Below are positions 1 through 8,348 of a stretch of 64,000 nucleotides of DNA, in pieces. Source of the DNA: Chromobacterium rhizoryzae (GTDB lineage: Bacteria; Pseudomonadota; Gammaproteobacteria; Burkholderiales; Chromobacteriaceae); NCBI RefSeq assembly GCF_020544465.1, contig NZ_CP066126.1, positions 4,278,001 through 4,342,000 on the forward strand, in the 5' to 3' direction. The notes under the pieces are model-generated. The model saw only the letters and a list, made by a program, of their open reading frames with translations. It made no database searches and had not been told where the DNA came from. A program made the position numbers and the translations under genes. The first letter of the stretch is position 1; each line of letters starts with the position of its first letter.

Positions 1-593
1 GCCGCCAGGCTGATGAAGGCCTCGCCTTCGAAATCCTCCGGCGCCAACACCGTCTTGCTCAGCAGCCTATGCCCCTCCGGCAACACGCACAGCTCGTCCG
101 CCAGCAGCAAGGACTCCATCCGCGTCCCCGCCGGCGCGTGCGCGCTCTCGCTCAAACCCAGGTCATGACGCTGCGCCGCCAGCCACTCTTCCAGCAAAGG
201 CGACTCCTGCGGCGCGATGTTCAGGCTGATGCCCGGCGCTTGCGACAGAAATCGCCGGCACGCCGCCGGCAACAGCGATTGCGCGAATACCGGCAAACAG
301 GCAATCGATAACTGCCCCTGCTCGAACTGGCGAATCGCCGCCGCGCTGCTGACGATGCGTTCCAGGCCTTGATAGCTGCGCTGCACTTCCTCGAACAACT
401 GCAGCCCCTGCGCGCTTGGCCGCAAGCGGCCGCGGCTGCGCTCGAACAAGACCATGCCCAGCAATTGTTCGCAACGCGCCAGTTCTCGGCTGACCGTGGG
501 CTGCGAGGTGCGCAGCAGGACGGCCGCCTCGGTGACGCTGCCGGTGGTCATCACCGCGCGAAACACTTCAATGTGGCGCAGACTGATTTCCAT
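1..593 (-). CDS. lysR: LysR, LysR-type regulator of lysA (3' end cut by window)
   Basis: The N-terminal 197 residues are present; the C-terminal part lies beyond base 1. It opens MEISLRHIEVFRAVMTTGS with a helix-turn-helix at about residues 19-40 (TSQPTVSRELARCE), followed by the start of the effector domain including PQESPLLEEWLAAQRHDLG. This is close to enterobacterial LysR, which activates diaminopimelate decarboxylase when diaminopimelate is present. It is divergent from lysA with 152 bp between the start codons, the classic autoregulated lysR/lysA arrangement. The start ATG at 591-593 is chosen because it precedes the conserved LRHIEVF segment. Confidence 0.9.
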   Translation of the reverse strand, partial: MEISLRHIEVFRAVMTTGSVTEAAVLLRTSQPTVSRELARCEQLLGMVLFERSRGRLRPSAQGLQLFEEVQRSYQGLERIVSSAAAIRQFEQGQLSIACLPVFAQSLLPAACRRFLSQAPGISLNIAPQESPLLEEWLAAQRHDLGLSESAHAPAGTRMESLLLADELCVLPEGHRLLSKTVLAPEDFEGEAFISLA

Positions 594-745
594 CCCCTAC
601 CCCTTGCGCATAGGCGGCGCCAAGCCCGCCTTTCCCCTTGGCAATCCATATCATAAATGAAAGAAGCAGCGATAATTTGATATTTTATTTTTGCCGCGGC
701 GCACGCCATGATGCAGTTGTCTATCACCTACGCCATCGCCACGCC

Positions 746-1984
746 ATGAAATGCTTCGACGCCCGCCAACTGGCCGAACTCGCCCGCCAATACGGCAGCC
801 CGCTCTGGGTGTACCACGCCGACACCATTCGCCGGCGCATTGCCGAACTGAAAGGCTTCGACGTGATCCGCTATGCGCAAAAAGCCAACTCCAACACCCA
901 TATCCTCAGCCTGATGCGGGAACAGGGCGTCAAGGTGGACGCGGTGTCGCTGGGCGAAATCGAACGCGCGCTGGCCGCCGGCTATCGGGCGGACTCCGCC
1001 GAGCCTTCCGACATCGTCTTCACCGCCGATGTGCTGGACCGGGCCACGCTGGCGCGAGTGGCGGCCGAAGGCATCGCCGTCAACGCCGGTTCCATCGACA
1101 TGCTGCGTCAGCTGGGCGCGGCTTCGCCCGGCCATAGGGTCTGGCTGCGCGTCAACCCCGGCTTCGGCCATGGCCATAGCCAGAAAACCAATACCGGCGG
1201 CGAGAACAGCAAGCACGGCATCTGGCATGAACAGGTGGCCGACGCGCTGGCGGTGATCCGCCAGTTCGGCCTGCACTTGGTGGGCTTGCACATGCATATC
1301 GGCTCAGGCGTCGATTACGGCCACCTGCAACAGGTCTGCGGCGCCATGGTCAGGCTGGCGACCCAGTTGGGCCACGACATCGAGGCGATCTCCGCCGGCG
1401 GCGGCCTGTCCATCCCTTACCGCGACGGCGACGCCCGCATCGACACCGCGCATTATTTCGAGCTGTGGGACGAGGCGCGGCGGCGGATCGCCGCTCACCT
1501 GGGCCACCCGGTGCGGCTGGAGATCGAGCCCGGTCGTTTCCTGGTGGCGGAATCCGGCGCCCTGATCTCCGAGGTGAGGGCGGTCAAAACCATGGGCAGC
1601 CGGCGCTTCGTGCTGGTGGACGCGGGCTTCAACGACTTGATGCGCCCCGCCATGTACGGCAGCCATCACGATATTTCCGTCCTCAGCGCGGACGGCGAGG
1701 AAAAATCAGGCGAGCGCGCCCCCTGCGTGGTGGCGGGCCCCCTGTGCGAATCGGGGGATGTCTTTACCCAACAGGAGGGCGGCGTGGTGGAAAGCCGCCT
1801 GCTGCCGGAGGCTCAGGTAGGGGATTTGCTGGTGTTTCACGACGCCGGCGCTTACGGCGCCACCATGTCGTCTAACTACAATAGCCGGCCGCTGCTGGCC
1901 GAGGCCATGATAGACGGCGCCTCCAGCCGGCTGATCCGCCGCCGTCAAACCATGGCGGAGTTGCTGGAGCTGGAACGCGTCTAA
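746..1984 (+). CDS. lysA: Diaminopimelate decarboxylase LysA
   Basis: A 412-aa PLP enzyme that makes L-lysine from meso-diaminopimelate, the last step of lysine synthesis, in the cytosol. The alanine-racemase-fold barrel carries the PLP lysine in RYAQKANSN, followed by GVKVDAVSLGEIERALAAGY, HMHIGSGVDY and EIEPGRFLV. The C-terminal CESGDVF and GAYGATMSSNYNSRP motifs complete the active site. The open frame extends back to 638, but the ATG at 746 gives the right N-terminus (MKCFDARQLAEL). The protein matches the enterobacterial form nearly end to end and sits divergently from lysR. Confidence 0.95.
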   Translation: MKCFDARQLAELARQYGSPLWVYHADTIRRRIAELKGFDVIRYAQKANSNTHILSLMREQGVKVDAVSLGEIERALAAGYRADSAEPSDIVFTADVLDRATLARVAAEGIAVNAGSIDMLRQLGAASPGHRVWLRVNPGFGHGHSQKTNTGGENSKHGIWHEQVADALAVIRQFGLHLVGLHMHIGSGVDYGHLQQVCGAMVRLATQLGHDIEAISAGGGLSIPYRDGDARIDTAHYFELWDEARRRIAAHLGHPVRLEIEPGRFLVAESGALISEVRAVKTMGSRRFVLVDAGFNDLMRPAMYGSHHDISVLSADGEEKSGERAPCVVAGPLCESGDVFTQQEGGVVESRLLPEAQVGDLLVFHDAGAYGATMSSNYNSRPLLAEAMIDGASSRLIRRRQTMAELLELERV

Positions 1985-1988
1985 GTGC

Positions 1989-2285
1989 TCAGCTGAGCTT
2001 CAGGTCGGCCAGCGTCTGCTGGAAGGCCTGATAGATGTCCTGATAACTGGCGTAACCGTCGAACACGCCCACCACCTGGGGCGATTGCAAACCGCGCGCC
2101 AGCAATTGCTGGCCGCGGCGCGAGCGCGGACTCAGCGCGCGCAGCCGCTGGCTGCGTTCGTCCCAATACACCAGCTTGGCTTCGTCCGCGCCCTCCAGCC
2201 GTGAAATCAGTTTGTCCACCTGCTCCGCCGGTTGCAGCATCATGCGGTGGGAAACCCTCTTGCCAAGTGCGGATGCATATTCCAT
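1989..2285 (-). CDS. Hypothetical 98-aa protein
   Basis: I do not recognise a family. The likely start is MEYASALGKRV at 2285; alternatives are 2327, 2243 and 2420. None has a convincing ribosome binding site. The C-terminal half looks like a folded alpha/beta protein (DEAKLVYWDERSQRLRAL, QVVGVFDGYASYQDIYQAF). Its stop lies only a few bases from the lysA stop on the other strand. Codon use is typical of neighbours, with GC-rich third positions, which favours a real gene. No membrane segment or signal peptide is visible. Confidence 0.5.
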   Translation of the reverse strand: MEYASALGKRVSHRMMLQPAEQVDKLISRLEGADEAKLVYWDERSQRLRALSPRSRRGQQLLARGLQSPQVVGVFDGYASYQDIYQAFQQTLADLKLS

Positions 2286-2471
2286 GAGTCGTGTCCGGTG
2301 CTTCGCAGTGGGCCGCGAGCGATCCATACTGCTGATTGGAAAAACCTTGCCGGCTCCAGCCTCCGGAAAGGCCGTCAGCCGGCAACACCACATATTTTTC
2401 GCAATAAGAGAAGGCACCACAATCGGATTAATCTTAAATTCCCGGCGAAAAACTGGATGGATAAAATGACA

Positions 2472-2493
2472 AAAGGGCGCCGAAGCGCCCTTT
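2472..2493 (-). terminator. Intrinsic terminator of the BON-domain gene
   Basis: On the minus strand, stem AAAGGGCGC with a TTCG tetraloop and GCGCCCTTT is followed by TTTTG. It lies 33 bases past the stop of the BON gene. Confidence 0.8.
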
Positions 2494-2526
2494 GCTGCCG
2501 CCGGACAAGCCGCCGGAGCAAACTTT

Positions 2527-2820
2527 TTAGTTTTTCAGCACCATATTGTTGATGACGAACTTCACGCCCGGCACTTTTTCGGCAATCTGCCCCGCTTTGA
2601 ACATCTGCTGGTCGTCGGTCATGCCGCCTTCAATCGTCACCTCGCTCTTCTTGCTGCTCACCTTCAGGCTCAGCGGCTGCAGTTCGGCATCGCCGTTCAA
2701 GGCCTGTTGCACGCTGGCGGCCAACTCTTCATCGGTCGGCGGGGTCTGCTCGGCGTAAGCCGGCAGGCCGGCGGACAGCAAGGTGGTCAACAACAAGGCG
2801 CGGATGCAAAAACGTTTCAT
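2527..2820 (-). CDS. Periplasmic BON-domain protein
   Basis: A 97-aa exported protein. Residues 1-23 (MKRFCIRALLLTTLLSAG, then LPAYA) are a Sec signal peptide with an AYA cleavage site. The rest is one BON domain (TDEELAASVQQAL, KKSEVTIEGGMTDDQQMFKAGQIAEKVPGVKFVINNMVL), a small alpha/beta fold linked to envelope or phospholipid interaction in OsmY-type proteins. The open frame begins further upstream, but GGAGA six bases before the ATG at 2820 fixes the start. It is monocistronic, with a hairpin terminator immediately downstream. The ligand is not predictable. Confidence 0.8.
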   Translation of the reverse strand: MKRFCIRALLLTTLLSAGLPAYAEQTPPTDEELAASVQQALNGDAELQPLSLKVSSKKSEVTIEGGMTDDQQMFKAGQIAEKVPGVKFVINNMVLKN

Positions 2821-3070
2821 CAGATTCTCCAGTGATATGGCCTGCATGCGCTCAAGCCCAAGCTTCAGCGCGAATGTTTTACCGCATACTAGCGAGGAAA
2901 CTTTTCAATTTTGTTGCCAGTCCATGACAACGCGGCGCGACGGTCTCGCCTGTTGGCGCCGCCGCAACAATCGCCGCGGCCGTCATCGCCCCGTCATGCG
3001 CGTCCCAGCGTAGAATCAGACCGGTTCGCAGCGCGTCGCTGCCCTAGCCCCGTTTCAGAGAACTTAGCGC

Positions 3071-4300
3071 ATGTTAAAAAAATGGCTGTTGTTACTGCTT
3101 GTCGTCGGCCTGGCCGCCTGCTCCACTTCCAGTCCGCCCGGCAAGACGGGCGGCGCGGCGCGGGAAAGCGGCGCGCCGACCGCCTTGCCGGCCTGGAGCC
3201 AGCAGGACTTGGGCGATACCCTCGTCGCGCTGAAGCAAAGCTGTAAGGCCATCGCCAGAAAACCGGGCTGGACCGAAGTGTGCCGGCAAGCCGACGGCAT
3301 CGCCGCCGACAACGCGCAGGCGGTGCGCCAGTTCTTCGAAAACCGCTTCGCCGCCTGGAAGGTCAACGACGGCAGCCGCGACAGCGGCTTGATCACCGGT
3401 TATTACGAACCGCTGCTCAGCGGCAGCCGGACGCGCAGCGAACGCACCCCCTGGCCGGTATACGGCATCCCTGCCGATTTTTACAGCGTGGACGTTCCGC
3501 CCTCGGTTCGCGGCAAGTCCAGCCTGACGGCGCGCCGCAGCGGGCCCAACCGGCTGGCGCTGAGCGCGGCCGGCGATATTGAAATCCGCCCCGGCGACTT
3601 TCCCGCCGACAACCGCGGCACGCGGCTGAAGGGCCGCCTGGAAGGCAAACGCCTGCTGCCGTATTACACCCGCGCGGAAATCAACCAGGGCAAGGGCGTG
3701 GCCAACGCGCCCATCCTCGCCTGGGTCGAAGATCCGGTGGAGCTGTTCTTCCTGCAAGTGCAGGGCTCGGGCCGCATCCAGCTGGACGACGGCAGCTTCA
3801 TCCATATCGGCTACGCCGAGCAAAACGGTTACGGCTATCAATCTATCGGCAAATGGCTGGTGGACAAGGGCGAGCTGACCATGGGCGACGCGTCCATGCA
3901 GGGCATCAAGGACTGGCTAGCGCGCAATCCGCAACGCCGGCAAGAGCTGTTCGCGGTGAATCCCAGCTATGTGTTCTTCAAAACCTTGCCGGGCGACAAC
4001 GGCGGCCCCATGGGCGCGCTGGGCGTGCCGCTGACCGGCGGCTACAGCATCGCGGTTGACCCGCGCTACATCCCGCTGGGCGCGCCGGTCTACCTGCTCA
4101 CCACCTGGCCTCATTCCACCCAGCCGCTGGCGCGGCTGGTGCACGCCCAGGATACCGGCAGCGCGATCAAGGGCGCGGTGCGCGCGGACTTCTTCTGGGG
4201 CTTCGGCACCGAGGCCGGCATGTACGCCGGCAGAATGAAGCAGCAAGGCAATCTGTGGATGCTGCTGCCCAAAGGCATGAACCCGTCCCAGGCCCTGTAA
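3071..4300 (+). CDS. mltA: Membrane-bound lytic murein transglycosylase A (MltA)
   Basis: A 409-aa outer-membrane lipoprotein that cleaves the MurNAc-GlcNAc bond of peptidoglycan, forming 1,6-anhydro products. The signal peptide ends in a lipobox (VGLAAC, Cys at 17). The MltA barrel begins around FFENRFAAWKVNDGSRDSGLITGYYEP and runs through VQGSGRIQLDDG. The C-terminal 3D domain carries HAQDTGSAIKGAVRADFFWG, which supplies the catalytic aspartate. Length is normal for the family. It is a single gene; the nearest terminator-like hairpin downstream is at 4615-4638. Confidence 0.95.
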   Translation: MLKKWLLLLLVVGLAACSTSSPPGKTGGAARESGAPTALPAWSQQDLGDTLVALKQSCKAIARKPGWTEVCRQADGIAADNAQAVRQFFENRFAAWKVNDGSRDSGLITGYYEPLLSGSRTRSERTPWPVYGIPADFYSVDVPPSVRGKSSLTARRSGPNRLALSAAGDIEIRPGDFPADNRGTRLKGRLEGKRLLPYYTRAEINQGKGVANAPILAWVEDPVELFFLQVQGSGRIQLDDGSFIHIGYAEQNGYGYQSIGKWLVDKGELTMGDASMQGIKDWLARNPQRRQELFAVNPSYVFFKTLPGDNGGPMGALGVPLTGGYSIAVDPRYIPLGAPVYLLTTWPHSTQPLARLVHAQDTGSAIKGAVRADFFWGFGTEAGMYAGRMKQQGNLWMLLPKGMNPSQAL

Positions 4301-4614
4301 ACCTTTAGCCTCCTCCGGCGGCGCATGCCTGCTTGCGCCGCCGCTTCCGCGCCCCGCGGTCCTCCTCCAGCACACCCATCCCGTCTTCTCGCCGTCCCGC
4401 GACGTCAGCGCCGCCTCACACTCTGCTGCGCCTGGCGTGACGCAAAGCGCTGAGCGCCGCCCGAAGCCCTCATCCGCCACGCGTGGGTTCCGTTTCTCAG
4501 CCGCAAGGCCTTGTCTCTCTCGCTTGCGAGAACGTAAACAGGCGGCCAAAACCGCCGCTGCGCCAGCGCCAAGCCAAATTCATCCTCAATAGCCTGATCC
4601 GCCCCAAGACCAAT

Positions 4615-4638
4615 CAAAGCCTTGCCTGGCAAGGCTTT
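4615..4638. terminator. Bidirectional intrinsic terminator after mltA
   Basis: Inverted repeat AAAGCCTTG / CAAGGCTTT with a five-base loop, flanked by A and T runs, so it could work on either strand. It separates mltA from the promoter of the decarboxylase locus. Confidence 0.6.
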
Positions 4639-4693
4639 TCCGGCCCATTCCAATTATTCCATAAGAATTATCGTTTATCGAATTTTCCTAATA

Positions 4694-4735
4694 TTGACTT
4701 TCATCAAACGCTGAACATGGCGAAATAAATAATAT
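4694..4735 (+). promoter_or_regulatory. FNR/ANR-like box and -10 of the antiporter-decarboxylase operon
   Basis: TTGACTTTCATCAA at 4694-4707 fits the FNR/ANR consensus TTGAT-N4-ATCAA at 9 of 10 positions. TAATAT at 4730-4735 is correctly spaced for a class II activator site centred near -41.5 (predicted start about 4742). No good -35 hexamer is present, as expected for activator-dependent promoters. The activator identity is inferred. Confidence 0.65.
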
Positions 4736-4788
4736 TTTCGAAATTTTATGTTTGAACGTTTTTATTTATTTGTTCGATGGAGATGAAA

Positions 4789-6255
4789 ATGACGACAATC
4801 GATAAGGCGCCTCCCAAGATCAGCGTCTTCGCCTTCGTCATGATCACCGCCGCCGTGGTCGTCAGCGTCCGTACGCTGCCGATGACGGCGCAGCCGGGGA
4901 TGATGACGATTTTCCTGACCTTGGCGGCCGCGCTGCTGTTCCTGGTGCCCACCGCGCTGGTGTCCGCGGAGCTGGCCACCGCCTGGCCGCAGGACGGCGG
5001 CCTGTTCATCTGGGTGCGCGAGGCCTTCGGCGAGCGCATGGGCTTTGTCGCGGTGTGGATGCAGTGGATACAGATGGTATTCGGCATGACCTCCATCATC
5101 ATGATCATCGCCGCCACCTTCGCCTATGTGTTCGACCCTGCGCTCGCCAGCAACAAGCTCTATATGCTGGCGATGATTCTGGGCATCTGGTGGGCCTGCA
5201 CCCTGGTCAACATGCGCGGCGTGAAAACCCTGGGTTGGGTCTCCACCATCTGCGTGAGCCTGGGCGTGTTCCTGCCCGGCGTGGTACTGATCGGCTGCGG
5301 CATCGCCTATCTTGCCGGCGGCCACCCCATCATGACCGACGTGTCCTGGAGCTGGAACAATCTGGTGCCCAGCTTTAGCGACAGCGGCACCCTCGGCCTG
5401 TTCATCGGCTTCATCTTCGTGGTGATGGGCATGGAGGTGTCGGCGTCCAATGTGTCCTCCATCAAGGATGCCCGCCGCAATTATCCGATCGCCATCATCC
5501 TGGTGTCGGTCATCATGGTGCTGCTGTCCGTGATCGGCTCCGCCGCGATCTTCATCGCCATCCCCAAAGAGAAGATATCGATGACCGCCGGCCTGATGCA
5601 GGCCTTCGAGCTCTACTTCAATCAATGGGGCATGGGCTGGCTGGCCCCGGTCATGGGCCTGTGCATCGGCCTGGGCCTGGTGGGTCAGGTGAACTCCTGG
5701 GTGCTGGGCCCGGTGCGCGGCCTGCAAGCCACCGCCGACTCCGGCGCGCTGCCCAAATTCCTGCAGACGACCAATCGCCATGGCGTGCCGGTGACCCTGG
5801 TGCTGATCCAGGCGGCGGCCATCACCATCGTCGGCGTGCTGATCACCGTGATGCCCAATGTGGACAACTTCTACTTCATGCTGATGGGCCTGACCGGGCT
5901 CGTCTATCTGGTGGCCTATCTGTTCATGTTCTCCGCCGCCATCTATCTGCGCTACAAGCGCCCGGACGTGGAACGCAGCTTCCGCGTTCCCGGCGGCAAG
6001 GCGGGCATGTGGATCTGCTCCGGCCTGGGCATCGCCATCTCCCTGCTGGCCGGCTACCTGGGCTTCATCCCGCCGGGCAGCTTCCATGGCTCCGCGCATG
6101 AATACCTGCAGTTCCAGCTCATCGGCCTCGCCGTCATGCTGGTGATTCCCTTCCTGGTGTACGCCTACGGCCAAAAAGCCAAGCACGCCCGTTCCGCCGG
6201 CGTCGCCCCGCGCACCTCGCCCGCCAGCAAGGCTCGTCCCGCCGAAGGCAAATGA
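4789..6255 (+). CDS. APC-family amino acid/amine antiporter (probable tyrosine/tyramine exchanger)
   Basis: A 488-aa inner-membrane protein with about 12 hydrophobic helices. It belongs to the glutamate:GABA antiporter-like group of the APC superfamily (SVRTLPMTAQPG in helix 1, ALVSAELATAWPQDGG, VNSWVLGPVRGL). It lacks the long C-terminal plug of E. coli GadC. Three in-frame ATGs occur at 4777, 4783 and 4789; GGAG six bases before the third selects 4789. The gene is 40 bp upstream of a tyrosine-decarboxylase-like gene, so it probably exchanges the amino acid for the amine, exporting one proton equivalent per cycle. The tyrosine specificity is inferred from context. Confidence 0.85.
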   Translation: MTTIDKAPPKISVFAFVMITAAVVVSVRTLPMTAQPGMMTIFLTLAAALLFLVPTALVSAELATAWPQDGGLFIWVREAFGERMGFVAVWMQWIQMVFGMTSIIMIIAATFAYVFDPALASNKLYMLAMILGIWWACTLVNMRGVKTLGWVSTICVSLGVFLPGVVLIGCGIAYLAGGHPIMTDVSWSWNNLVPSFSDSGTLGLFIGFIFVVMGMEVSASNVSSIKDARRNYPIAIILVSVIMVLLSVIGSAAIFIAIPKEKISMTAGLMQAFELYFNQWGMGWLAPVMGLCIGLGLVGQVNSWVLGPVRGLQATADSGALPKFLQTTNRHGVPVTLVLIQAAAITIVGVLITVMPNVDNFYFMLMGLTGLVYLVAYLFMFSAAIYLRYKRPDVERSFRVPGGKAGMWICSGLGIAISLLAGYLGFIPPGSFHGSAHEYLQFQLIGLAVMLVIPFLVYAYGQKAKHARSAGVAPRTSPASKARPAEGK

Positions 6256-6295
6256 GCCGGCTCACGCCTCTCTTAAATAACAAGGTTACTCAGTC

Positions 6296-8224
6296 ATGAC
6301 CAATCCGACTTTCTCCCCGCTTAACGTCGATGCCCTGTTCATCGGCCCCAAATCCGAAAACCGCGTGTTCTTCAAGGAAATGATGGAATACGCCGTGTCC
6401 GAACACCTGCACTGGCGCGCGGACTTTCACCCGGAAGACCCGGCGCTGGTCACCCCGGTGGAACAGCACGCCGGCGATTTCCGCCAGACCCTGTATCGCA
6501 CCGAAGGCATCTTGCGCCAGCTGTCCTCCAAGCTGAAGAACACCTCGGTGCCCTGGTTCTCGCCGCGTTATCTGGGCCATATGAATGCGGACACGCTGAT
6601 GGTGTCCAATCTGGCCTACGTGATGACCATGATGTACAACCCGAACAACTGCGCGCACGAAGCCTCGCCCACCACCACCGAACTGGAAGTGGAAGCCGGC
6701 CTCGATCTGTGCCGGATGTTCGGCTACGACCCCAAGCGCAGCTGGGGCCACATCACCTCCGGCGGCACCGTGGCCAACTACGAAGGCATGTGGGTGGCGC
6801 GCAATCTGAAGACCATGCCGCTGGCCATCGCCCAGCATGAAAAAGCCCGCGATCTGGTCGCCGGCAAGAGCGAGCGCGAACTGCTGAACCTGTCGCCCAG
6901 CGCGGTGCTGGACCTGACCGACGAATTGAAAAAACGAGGCCTGTTCGAAGAAGTGCGCGCGATGTCTTGCCGCGGCGTCGGCATCAAGCAAGGTTCGCTG
7001 GGCAAGATCCTGGTGCCGCAATCCAAGCACTACTCGTGGATGAAGGCGATGGACGTGCTGGGCATCGGCCAGGAACACATCGTGCCGCTGCCGGTGGACG
7101 AGAACTACCGCACCGACGTGGCCAAGATGCGCGAGATCACCTTCCGCCTGATCGAGGAAGGCCACCCCATCCTGGCCATGGTCTCCGTGGTTGGCACCAC
7201 CGAGGAAGGCTCGATCGACCATGTCGACGAAGTGATCAAGCTGCGCGCCGAGTGCGAACAGAAATACGGCGCCTCTTTCTACGTGCACGTGGACGCGGCC
7301 TACGGCGGCTATGTCCGCGCGATGTTCCTCGATGACAACAATCAGTTCATGGACTACGACGCGCTGCTGGCCCGCTACCGCGCCGAAGACATCATCCCGG
7401 CCGGCGTAACCTGGCCCAAGCGCGACGTCTACGAAGGCTTCAAGGCGATGGCCGAAGCGGACTCCATCACCGTGGACCCGCACAAGGTGGGCTACATCCA
7501 GTACGCGGCCGGCGCCGTCTGCATGAAGGACAAGCGCATCGTCGACCTGATCTCCTACCACGCGGCCTATGTGTTCGAAGAAGTGGACGAGGCCGAAGGC
7601 GCGGACACCAAGGTGGTGCTGGGCTCCTCCATCATGGAAGGCTCCAAGGCCGGCGCCACCGCCGCCGCGGTATGGGCGGCCCACCGTCTGGTGCCGCTGA
7701 ACATCGGCGGCTACGGCAAGGTGATCGGCCGCGGCATCGTCACCGCCGACTGGTTCGCCCAGCGTCTGGCCGCCGCCAAGCCGCTGACCGTCGGCCGCCG
7801 CCAGTTCGAAGTGCGTCCCATCATGCACCCGGACTTCCACATGGTGAACTTCACCTTCAAGGAAATCGGCAACGACAGCCTGGAAGACCACAACCGGCTG
7901 AACAAGAAGATGTACGAGATCTGCTCCTACGCTTCCGGCCGCACCTACACCAACGACTTCCTGACCTCCTCGACTTCGCTGTCGGTGGAAGAGTACGGCG
8001 ACACCCCTTGGCACTACGTGGCCAGCCGCGGCTTCAGCCGCGCCGAATGGGACAAGGTGGAAAGCGTCTACATCCTGCGCGCCGCGGTGATGACCCACTT
8101 CCTGCGCAAGGCCGAGGACTTCGACGCCTACTGGGAACAGCTGCGCGAAGTCTTCGCCGCCAAGCTGGCCCAGATCGTGGACATGGAAGACAAGACCGGC
8201 GCCGACGCCCTGATCGCCGCCTGA
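6296..8224 (+). CDS. tdc: Pyridoxal-dependent decarboxylase, tyrosine decarboxylase type
   Basis: A 642-aa group II PLP decarboxylase. Its length and motifs match bacterial tyrosine decarboxylases of lactic acid bacteria rather than the roughly 466-aa GadA/GadB: NVDALFIGPKSEN at the start, YLGHMNADTLM, VPQSKHYSWMKA, YVHVDAAYGGY, and the PLP lysine K397 in TVDPHKVGYIQY. The predicted reaction is L-tyrosine to tyramine plus CO2, consuming a cytosolic proton. Another aromatic or acidic substrate remains possible. The antiporter gene upstream and the aromatic permease and tyrS downstream support tyrosine. A strong terminator follows directly. Confidence 0.85.
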   Translation: MTNPTFSPLNVDALFIGPKSENRVFFKEMMEYAVSEHLHWRADFHPEDPALVTPVEQHAGDFRQTLYRTEGILRQLSSKLKNTSVPWFSPRYLGHMNADTLMVSNLAYVMTMMYNPNNCAHEASPTTTELEVEAGLDLCRMFGYDPKRSWGHITSGGTVANYEGMWVARNLKTMPLAIAQHEKARDLVAGKSERELLNLSPSAVLDLTDELKKRGLFEEVRAMSCRGVGIKQGSLGKILVPQSKHYSWMKAMDVLGIGQEHIVPLPVDENYRTDVAKMREITFRLIEEGHPILAMVSVVGTTEEGSIDHVDEVIKLRAECEQKYGASFYVHVDAAYGGYVRAMFLDDNNQFMDYDALLARYRAEDIIPAGVTWPKRDVYEGFKAMAEADSITVDPHKVGYIQYAAGAVCMKDKRIVDLISYHAAYVFEEVDEAEGADTKVVLGSSIMEGSKAGATAAAVWAAHRLVPLNIGGYGKVIGRGIVTADWFAQRLAAAKPLTVGRRQFEVRPIMHPDFHMVNFTFKEIGNDSLEDHNRLNKKMYEICSYASGRTYTNDFLTSSTSLSVEEYGDTPWHYVASRGFSRAEWDKVESVYILRAAVMTHFLRKAEDFDAYWEQLREVFAAKLAQIVDMEDKTGADALIAA

Positions 8225-8233
8225 TCCCTCTCC

Positions 8234-8263
8234 GCTCCCGGCCTGGCCGGGAGCGTTTTTTTC
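8234..8263 (+). terminator. Intrinsic terminator after the decarboxylase gene
   Basis: Stem GCTCCCGGCC / GGCCGGGAGC followed by GTTTTTTT. It closes the antiporter-decarboxylase unit, so the permease gene probably has its own promoter or depends on readthrough. Confidence 0.9.
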
Positions 8264-8348
8264 ACTACCAGACCCAATACCGACTATGAGTTTGTCCGGT
8301 TTTTACGAACGCATCCTTCTCTTCATCAAGGATGGTTGAGGATTCCAC

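Larger units (their letters stand above)
4301..4788. other. Gene-poor 488-bp region: mltA terminator and operon promoter
   Basis: No supported gene. It holds a GC-rich hairpin without a T-run (4316-4343), the terminator hairpin at 4615-4638, and then an AT-rich stretch with an FNR/ANR-like box and a -10 element driving the amino acid/amine antiporter gene. The sharp drop in GC from about 4640 to 4780 marks the promoter. Confidence 0.7.

Noticed and set aside
4316..4343. GC-rich inverted repeat after mltA (CGGCGGCGC / GCGCCGCCG)
   Set aside because: No T-run on either strand; common by chance at this GC content.
6290..8098. 602-codon open frame antisense to the decarboxylase gene
   Set aside because: It mirrors the GC-rich codon bias of the real gene; His/Ala/Gly-rich composition has no domain pattern and no start signal.
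8264..8348. TyrR-type operator upstream of the aromatic permease
   Set aside because: No convincing TGTAAA-N6-TTTACA match was found.
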